Assembly: GCF_014192015.1 (NCBI RefSeq)
Contig: NZ_JACHXJ010000003.1
Span: 496,001-560,000, forward strand
Length of the DNA stretch: 64,000 nucleotides
Origin: Paenibacillus rhizosphaerae
GTDB lineage: Bacteria; Bacillota; Bacilli; Paenibacillales; Paenibacillaceae
Reading direction: 5' to 3'
In this document: one piece after another, positions 58,643 through 64,000 of the stretch
Position numbering within the stretch: position 1 is the first letter of the stretch
Layout: each line of letters starts with the position of its first letter
Notes under the pieces: model-generated
The model's database searches: none
What the model saw: the letters and a program-made list of their open reading frames with translations, nothing else
What the model was told of the DNA's origin: nothing
Made by a program: the position numbers and the translations under genes

Positions 58643-59566
58643 CTATTTCCGCATTCTCGGATCCAGCGCATCCCGCAGCCCGTCACCCAGAATATTGAAC
58701 GTTACCATAATGAGGACGATGACAACCGAAGGGTACAGCAGCAGGTATGCCTGCGTATTCAAGGATGCGAAGCCGTCGTTGATCAGCACCCCGAGCGAAG
58801 ACATCGGCGACTGAAGTCCAAGGCCGATAAAGCTCAGGAACGCTTCGGTAAAAATCGCCGACGGAATCGTGAACATCGTGTTGATGACGATGATGCCGAT
58901 CGTGTTCGGAATCAGATGCTTCGTAATGATGCGCCCGGTGGACGTGCCCAGCGTGCGGGCCGCCAGGACGAATTCCTGCGATTTCAGCTTCATGATGTGA
59001 GCTCGGACCAGCCGGGCCATGTTGACCCAGCCTGTAATGGACATCGCCACCATGATGGTTACGATTCCCGGCTTCATCACCATCATCAGCAGGATGATAA
59101 TGATCAGGCTCGGTATCCCGGTCAAAATTTCGACGATCCGCTGCATCACATTATCGACTCTTCCGCCGAACAGGGCGGAGATGGCGCCATAGGCAACCCC
59201 GATGACGAGGTCAAGCGCGGCGGCGAGCACGGCGATCAGAAGCGATACGCGCGTTCCCTGCCATACGCGGGCCCATTGGTCCCGGCCGAATTTATCGGTG
59301 CCGAACCAATGATCGGCGTTCGGTTTTTGATAGACGGCATTATAATCGGTAGTGTAATAGTCGTGATGTCCGATCCACGGACCCACGATCGCCAGCAGCA
59401 GCATGATGACCAGGATGACCAAGCTGACGATCGCCGCTTTGTTTTGTCTCAGCCGTCTCCAGCTGTCCTGAAAAGCCGTCAAAGATTTGCCCGCAATCTT
59501 CTCCCGTTCGTCCGGCCTTGCGGCGGCCGGCTTGAACAGCGCATCCACGTTATCCATTTGCGTCAT
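58643..59566 (-). CDS. oppC: Oligopeptide ABC transporter permease, OppC type
   Basis: The 307-residue permease has an N-terminal soluble tail, the OppC_N helix (AAIVSLVILVIMLLLAIVG), a periplasmic loop ending GTDKFGRDQWARVWQGTR and five further helices. The coupling EAA-like loop is VLAARTLGTSTGRIITKHLIPN. It ends GDGLRDALDPRMRK, as in the family. Four bases separate it from oppB. Confidence 0.95.
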   Translation of the reverse strand: MTQMDNVDALFKPAAARPDEREKIAGKSLTAFQDSWRRLRQNKAAIVSLVILVIMLLLAIVGPWIGHHDYYTTDYNAVYQKPNADHWFGTDKFGRDQWARVWQGTRVSLLIAVLAAALDLVIGVAYGAISALFGGRVDNVMQRIVEILTGIPSLIIIILLMMVMKPGIVTIMVAMSITGWVNMARLVRAHIMKLKSQEFVLAARTLGTSTGRIITKHLIPNTIGIIVINTMFTIPSAIFTEAFLSFIGLGLQSPMSSLGVLINDGFASLNTQAYLLLYPSVVIVLIMVTFNILGDGLRDALDPRMRK

Positions 59567-59570
59567 GTCC

Positions 59571-60521
59571 TCACTCCTTTCCCGATGCCAGACGAATCCG
59601 CGGATCCACCAGGCCGTACAGCAGATCCACGATCAGCATCACGAGCACGTAGAAGGCGCTGTAAAAAATCGTGATCCCCATAATCGTGGAATAATCGTTC
59701 ATTTTGATCGAATCGACGAACAGGCTCCCGATCCCCGGAATCCCAAAAATATTCTCAATGACGAGCGAACCTGTCAGCAAATTGACCACGATCGGACCAA
59801 GAATCGTAATGACCGAAATGAGCGAGTTACGGATCACATGCTGGAACATGATGCGTGCAAATCCGAGCCCTTTTGCCTTTGCCGTCGTGACGTAATCCTG
59901 CTCAAGCACCTCCAGCATCTCCGTCCGCACAAACCGTGCGATCAAGGCAATGACGCCGACGCAAAGCGCGATGGACGGCAGGATCGAGCTGGGATAGCTC
60001 TCCCAGAAGGCAACCGGCAGGAGCCCCCATTTGAGCCCGACAAAATATTGCAGCAGCGCCGCGAGCACGAAATTCGGCACCGACACGCCGAGAACGGCGA
60101 TAATCATCGTGGCGTAGTCCCAGCCCGAGTTATGGCGGTAAGCGGCGATGATCCCGAGGATCATGCCGATGGCCAGCCCGAGCAGAACTGCTTGCAGACC
60201 GATCAAGGCCGAAGGTCCGATCCGGCTCATGATGATGTCTTTGACATGTTGTCCGGTGTAAAAAAACGACGTTCCCAAATCGCCTTTGACAATATTTTTT
60301 AAATAGTTCACGTACTGCACGCCGACCGGCTTGTCCAAGCCGTAGCTGGCGTAAATCATCTGCTTCTGTTCCTGCGGCAACTGCTGAAGCTTTTCTTCAT
60401 CGAACGGAGTGCCGGGCAGTTCTTTCATCAGAAAAAAGGTGGCGGTCGTAATAATAAACAAGGTCAGCAGTAAGTATACGATCCGGATGCCGATATACCG
60501 TTTCAATGTTGCACCTCCCAA
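59571..60521 (-). CDS. oppB: Oligopeptide ABC transporter permease, OppB type
   Basis: The 316-residue permease starts with the family-typical IGIRIVYLLLTLFIITTATFFLM and PGTPFD, then has six helices. The coupling loop is VTTAKAKGLGFARIMFQHVIRNSLI, followed by GSLVIENIFGIPGIGSLFVDSI. Relatives form the membrane pore with OppC. A hairpin lies between this gene and oppA, which is commonly how the binding protein is made in excess. Confidence 0.95.
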   Translation of the reverse strand: MGGATLKRYIGIRIVYLLLTLFIITTATFFLMKELPGTPFDEEKLQQLPQEQKQMIYASYGLDKPVGVQYVNYLKNIVKGDLGTSFFYTGQHVKDIIMSRIGPSALIGLQAVLLGLAIGMILGIIAAYRHNSGWDYATMIIAVLGVSVPNFVLAALLQYFVGLKWGLLPVAFWESYPSSILPSIALCVGVIALIARFVRTEMLEVLEQDYVTTAKAKGLGFARIMFQHVIRNSLISVITILGPIVVNLLTGSLVIENIFGIPGIGSLFVDSIKMNDYSTIMGITIFYSAFYVLVMLIVDLLYGLVDPRIRLASGKE

Positions 60522-60581
60522 TACGCGGGGCCTTCAAAATTTTTCGTTTCGTCCTGGAGCTTGATCCAAGAATAAAGGGAA

Positions 60582-60604
60582 GGAGAGAAGCCGCGCTTCT
60601 CTCC
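60582..60604 (-). terminator. Hairpin between oppA and oppB
   Basis: GGAGAGAAGC and GCTTCTCTCC form a perfect ten-pair stem with loop CGC. Read leftward the following sequence is CCTTCCCTTTATTCTT, a poor T run, so partial termination or 3' end protection of oppA mRNA is more likely than full termination. Confidence 0.6.
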
Positions 60605-60634
60605 TCTCCCGTCACATGCCCAAGTGAAGCGGCA

Positions 60635-62284
60635 TTACTTCATGCTTGCATATTTAAAGTCAACCGGGTTGCCGTATGGATGGTAGTCCAGTCCTTCGAC
60701 TTTATCGCTCAGCAGGTAGGAGTATCCGCCGAAGTAGATCGGAACGACCACGACGTCTTCTACCGTCAGAATTTTTTCGGCAGTCAGCAGCATGTCGATC
60801 CGTCTTGCTTCGTCCGTTTCTTTCTTGGCGTCAGTGATCAGCGTGTCGTATTTCGGATTTTCATAGTTACCGCGGTACGGTGTGTGGTTTGCCCACAGAT
60901 CCAGATACGTCATAGCGTCGTCGTAATCGGCGCCCCAAGCGGTAATCGCCATCTGATATTGGCTGTTGTCCATCAGCTGTCCGCGGGCCTTCGCCGTTTT
61001 GGTGTCGATCGCTACGTCGATGCCGAGGTTTTTCTTAAACTCGCTCTGCATGAAGGTAGCGACGTCCTTCGTTTCGGAGGTGTCCGCTACGAGCATCGTA
61101 ATTTTAGGCGCTTTACCCAGTTCTTTGACCCCTTGCTCCCAATAGGATTTGGCTTTGGCCGCATCCGGCGTGATCAGGTCGCCCTGCATTTCACGGAAGC
61201 TTTTGCCTCCAGTTGCGCTCATTTGGTCCGGAATCAGTCCTGTTGCGGCTTTGGAACCGTTGTTCAGCACCTGGTCCGCCAGCAGCTTGGAGTCGAAGCC
61301 GTATTCCAGCGCTTTGCGGATGTTGATGTTGCTGACACCGTCCGCCTTCAGGTTGAACTGCAGGTACGTCGTTCTGAAGTTGATGCCTGTTCCGAATCCA
61401 GGGTCGGACTTGGATGCATTGACATCGGAAGACTGCAGCAGCACGCGGTCAAGCTGTCCAGCTTTGTAGGCGTTCAGCGCCGTACTCTTTTCCTTGATGA
61501 CTTTCAGGTCCACTTTGTCCACCTTGACGTTCGCAGCGTCCCAGTAGCCGGCATTCTTCTCAAGCACCGCACCGCTGGCGGCATCGACCGAAGTCAGCGT
61601 GTAAGGACCGTTGAACAGCATGTTTTGCGGGCTCAGCGCATAGCTTTCGCCTTGGGACTTCACGAATTCCTCTTTCATCGGGAAATACGGGGCCAGCGAA
61701 GTCAGTCTCAGGAAGTAAGGCGTCGGCTGCTTCAAATGAACGACCAGCGTCTTGTCATCCTTCGCTTCGATGCCGACTTTGTCCGCCGAACCGCCTTCTG
61801 CATACTCGGCTGCACCCACGATGTAGTCCGTCATGATGAAGGAATAGCCGTTGGTTCCGGTTTTCGGATCCATTTCACGCAGCCAGGCGAACTTGAAATC
61901 GGCTGCCGTTACCGGCGATCCGTCGCTCCATTTAGCATCTGCGCGCAGCTTGAACGTATATGTCAGCTTGTCTTCGGACAGCTCCGAGCTCTCCGCCATG
62001 GCCGGCTGGGGCTCGTTCTTCGGATCGAGACGGTACAGTCCTTCTCCGATATTGTTCAGCACCGTAAACGATACGTCGTCGGATGCCGCCCATTGATTCA
62101 GGTCTTTGATTTCGCTTTCCACGGACAGTCTCAGCTCTTTAGATGCCGTCTGCGCGGCATTGCCCGTGTCCCCCGTCGTGCCCGAGCTCGCGCCTTTACT
62201 GTCGCCGCCGGTAAACGAGCATCCCGTGAAAATGGCCGATACGACAAGCAGTGTCGCCAGCAAGCTTACCTTTTTCCTTTTCAT
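60635..62284 (-). CDS. oppA: Oligopeptide ABC transporter substrate-binding lipoprotein, OppA type
   Basis: The 549-residue SBP family 5 lipoprotein has signal peptide KKVSLLATLLVVSAIFTGCSF with lipidated Cys22, a Gly/Ser/Thr-rich spacer, then the peptide-binding domains: RLSVESEIKDLNQWAASDDV, AKWSDGSPVTAADFKFAW, TLVVHLKQPTPYFLRL, YWDAANVKVDKVDLKVI and MAITAWGADYDDAMTYLDLW. It delivers peptides to OppBC. The ATG at 62284 follows AAGGAG. The upstream 247-base gap to the asparaginase gene contains a TTGACA but no matching -10. Confidence 0.94.
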   Translation of the reverse strand: MKRKKVSLLATLLVVSAIFTGCSFTGGDSKGASSGTTGDTGNAAQTASKELRLSVESEIKDLNQWAASDDVSFTVLNNIGEGLYRLDPKNEPQPAMAESSELSEDKLTYTFKLRADAKWSDGSPVTAADFKFAWLREMDPKTGTNGYSFIMTDYIVGAAEYAEGGSADKVGIEAKDDKTLVVHLKQPTPYFLRLTSLAPYFPMKEEFVKSQGESYALSPQNMLFNGPYTLTSVDAASGAVLEKNAGYWDAANVKVDKVDLKVIKEKSTALNAYKAGQLDRVLLQSSDVNASKSDPGFGTGINFRTTYLQFNLKADGVSNINIRKALEYGFDSKLLADQVLNNGSKAATGLIPDQMSATGGKSFREMQGDLITPDAAKAKSYWEQGVKELGKAPKITMLVADTSETKDVATFMQSEFKKNLGIDVAIDTKTAKARGQLMDNSQYQMAITAWGADYDDAMTYLDLWANHTPYRGNYENPKYDTLITDAKKETDEARRIDMLLTAEKILTVEDVVVVPIYFGGYSYLLSDKVEGLDYHPYGNPVDFKYASMK

Positions 62285-62531
62285 TGCATGTCCCACTCCT
62301 TTATGTCCCCTTTGTGAATGTATGATTGCACCGCCGTTTCCTAAGAAAGCTGCGGGTGAATCCGAATCTCTTGTGCTCATTCATGCTGAAGAACTTCCGG
62401 TGCAGCGTGTCAATGGCAATTAGGTGCCTGGTCTCTCCTGCTTCTTCTTTTTACTGCTGCTGAAGAGCTCGGTTCGTGGTCTGAAAAAGTTTGCTGCAAA
62501 AGGAGAGCGTTACTTCATTGAAAGCTTACGT

Positions 62532-63539
62532 TCACTTGCCGGTCAGGGTAAAAGCGGCTCTGCGCTCGCCGACCACAAGGTGGTTGTCATTCTTGATTTC
62601 CTTTGGAACCACCGTATACAAACGGTTAATGGTCTCCTTGTTGCTGTATCCGATTTGCTCGAGGATCGAAGCGACGGCGATCGGCCACGGTGTCTCCGAG
62701 CCGTCGATCACTTTCAGCGCAAAAGCGACGCGTTCCCGAATTAAAGAGAAGCAGTAGACACCTTTGGCTCCTCCCTTGGCGACGATGTTGTCGTCCCGCA
62801 GCAGCTCCGAGCAGATGAACTGATGGCTCGCAATGCTGTCCGGCGCTGCGTGCATATAGCGGACCATGCGCTGTACGGCTTCCCGTGTCCCGGCATCTTG
62901 GATCAGATCAGGACAGGCCAGCTTCAGGTATGCCGTGGCGATCGATTTCAGTGGCAGCGCAAAGATCGGAAATCCGCAGCCGTCAACGCCCACTTTAATC
63001 TGATCGACCGGATATTCGGCCATGTCCGCGAGCGTGTGAAGGATGTCCTGCTGCAGCGGATGCGAAGGCTGCCAGTAGGTCTCAGTCGGCAAGCCCATCT
63101 CCCTCGCCGCGGCCAAAATACCGAGATGCTTGCCGGAGCAGTTATGATACAGCTTGCGCGGCGGCTTGCCTTCCCGCATGAGGGCGAACTTCGGCTCGTC
63201 GTTCAGCGGATAGGTCGGGCAGCACAGCAGCTGCTCTTCTTTGAGGCCGGTTTTGACCATTATGGATTCCAACGCTTCAATATGATACGTTTCGCCCCGG
63301 TGGGAGGCGGCGAACATGGCGGCTTCCGCGTCCGTCAGCCCGTACTTTTCCGCGATGTTCTGCTTCATGACCGGGATCGCCTGGAACGGCTTGGCCGCCG
63401 AACGCAGGAAGGTCATATGCTCCGCATCGCCCACCTCATAGATGACTTTTCCTTGATCCGATACGCCGCACAGCACGCCGAGATGCACGTTCTCCAGCAC
63501 GCCGCCGCGGTATTCCTCCACCAACGGTTCCAATTTCAT
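62532..63539 (-). CDS. Asparaginase II-family protein (PF06089 type)
   Basis: The 335-residue protein matches the Asparaginase II family: VEEYRGGVLENVHLGVLCGV, FLRSAAKPFQAIPVM, MFAASHRGETYHIEALE, HNCSGKHLGILAAAREMGLPT, YWQPSHPLQQDI, VGVDGCGFPIFALPLKS and the C-terminal ILEQIGYSN. The family is distinct from the better-known AnsA/AnsB enzymes and resembles beta-lactamase or penicillin-binding folds by the S-x-x-K-like SAAKP. Asparagine hydrolysis is annotated for relatives; substrate scope is uncertain. It follows a ROK gene by 18 bases and precedes the opp operon. Confidence 0.9.
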   Translation of the reverse strand: MKLEPLVEEYRGGVLENVHLGVLCGVSDQGKVIYEVGDAEHMTFLRSAAKPFQAIPVMKQNIAEKYGLTDAEAAMFAASHRGETYHIEALESIMVKTGLKEEQLLCCPTYPLNDEPKFALMREGKPPRKLYHNCSGKHLGILAAAREMGLPTETYWQPSHPLQQDILHTLADMAEYPVDQIKVGVDGCGFPIFALPLKSIATAYLKLACPDLIQDAGTREAVQRMVRYMHAAPDSIASHQFICSELLRDDNIVAKGGAKGVYCFSLIRERVAFALKVIDGSETPWPIAVASILEQIGYSNKETINRLYTVVPKEIKNDNHLVVGERRAAFTLTGK

Positions 63540-63557
63540 ACGTCAACACCCGCTTTG

Positions 63558-64000
63558 TTAAATTTGGTCTGCCTGCTCCATCTGTCTGTCGATGTCCAGG
63601 AATAGGTTTTGGGCCAGAATGCCCGATCCGATCACTACGCCGTCGCTCTCCAGCGCCGAGTAGACGATCTGGAAGGTTCCGCGCAGCGGCTCCCACACGA
63701 ATTGATCCATGCATTTATCCGAAAGGAAGTTCCGGACTTCAGGGAAGCTTTCCACCAGCTTGCCGGTCAGAATTACCGTATCCGGGTTGTATACGCAGGC
63801 GATGTTGCTGACCGTGACCGCCACGAAAGTCATGGCCCGGTCCAAAATGCTCGCCGCCCAAAACTCCCCGTCCTTTCTCGCCTGGAACAATTCCTCCAGC
63901 GAGCCGATCGGTTTGATTTTGTTAGCCTGCTCGACAAGCGACGCCTCGGCGATATAGGTCTGCAGGCATCCGACCTTGCCGCACTCGCACAGAAGGCCTC
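63558..64000 (-). CDS. ROK-family protein, N-terminus cut by window edge
   Basis: The visible C-terminal 147 residues include the ROK zinc motif LLCECGKVGCLQTYIAEA right at the window edge, then FVAVTVSNIACVYNPDTVILTGKL and SDGVVIGSGILAQNLFLD. I read the frame through the edge from the sequence, beyond an internal TTG. The Gln in CLQTY and the ending suggest the NagC/XylR-type regulator branch rather than a kinase, but the DNA-binding N-terminus is outside the window. It is 18 bases upstream of the asparaginase gene and may control the downstream genes. Confidence 0.8.
   Translation of the reverse strand, partial: GLLCECGKVGCLQTYIAEASLVEQANKIKPIGSLEELFQARKDGEFWAASILDRAMTFVAVTVSNIACVYNPDTVILTGKLVESFPEVRNFLSDKCMDQFVWEPLRGTFQIVYSALESDGVVIGSGILAQNLFLDIDRQMEQADQI

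Noticed and set aside
57845..62317. Long forward-strand frames (609 and 603 codons) opposite the opp genes.
   Set aside because: They are antiphase shadows of oppABCD, with His/Arg/Gln-rich composition and no family motifs.
62285..62531. TTGACA upstream of oppA as a promoter.
   Set aside because: No acceptable -10 hexamer lies 16-18 bases downstream, so I did not call it.
1..64000. Mobile elements, prophage, CRISPR arrays, rRNA or tRNA genes.
   Set aside because: No transposase, integrase, regular repeat-spacer pattern or stable RNA gene was recognised anywhere in the window.

Overview
The window looks like chromosomal DNA of an endospore-forming, moderately GC-rich Firmicute of the Paenibacillus type. 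Spore genes (cotJABC, ytrHI, yheCD, ytvI, pdaA) are present, the accDA/dnaE/ytr neighbourhood resembles Bacillus, the suf operon has the Firmicute order sufCDSUB, ribosome binding sites are strong AGGAGG types, and Rho-independent terminators are abundant. I see no rRNA, tRNA, insertion sequence, prophage or CRISPR array. Names rest on recognition of families and motifs; no database search was possible.

Layout. 1-10.4 kb: accA (cut by the left edge), accD, a small unknown, a YutG-type PgpA protein and dnaE run leftward. ytrH, ytrI and ytpI run rightward and converge on ytoI, a small membrane protein gene and yheA. 10.6-17.3 kb: one tightly coupled rightward operon of five YheC/YheD-family ATP-grasp proteins with a GNAT acetyltransferase between the fourth and fifth. 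This is the most unusual locus in the window and looks like a spore-associated peptide-bond or amide-ligase system. 17.3-24.4 kb: a HAD phosphatase, cotJABC, a YtvI-type permease, a CBS-domain membrane protein, radical SAM YfkAB and an HD-GYP protein. 24.5-28.9 kb: uppP, a YunD-type nucleotidase, a MoaD-MoaE fusion and a second HD-GYP protein. 29-35.3 kb: sufCDSUB with a promoter and Fur-like boxes, then dps. 35.6-48 kb: mtnKA, yunC, several small membrane proteins or unknowns, degV, a phosphodiester glycosidase, pdaA, a single-domain response regulator behind a terminator, a double DUF2294 protein, a DUF4349 lipoprotein and a divergent SDR/TetR pair with an operator. 48-51.8 kb: a four-gene amino-sugar/tagatose-type operon (SIS isomerase, DeoR regulator, ROK kinase, class II aldolase). 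52-64 kb: a long leftward run of ROK regulator (cut by the right edge), asparaginase, oppABCDF, pepV, M17 aminopeptidase, cutC and a ROK kinase.

How it fits together. Much of the first half serves core lipid and DNA synthesis and sporulation. The last quarter reads as a scavenging region in which oligopeptides are imported by Opp, cut by PepV and the M17 enzyme, and followed by sugar kinases and an amino-sugar breakdown operon.
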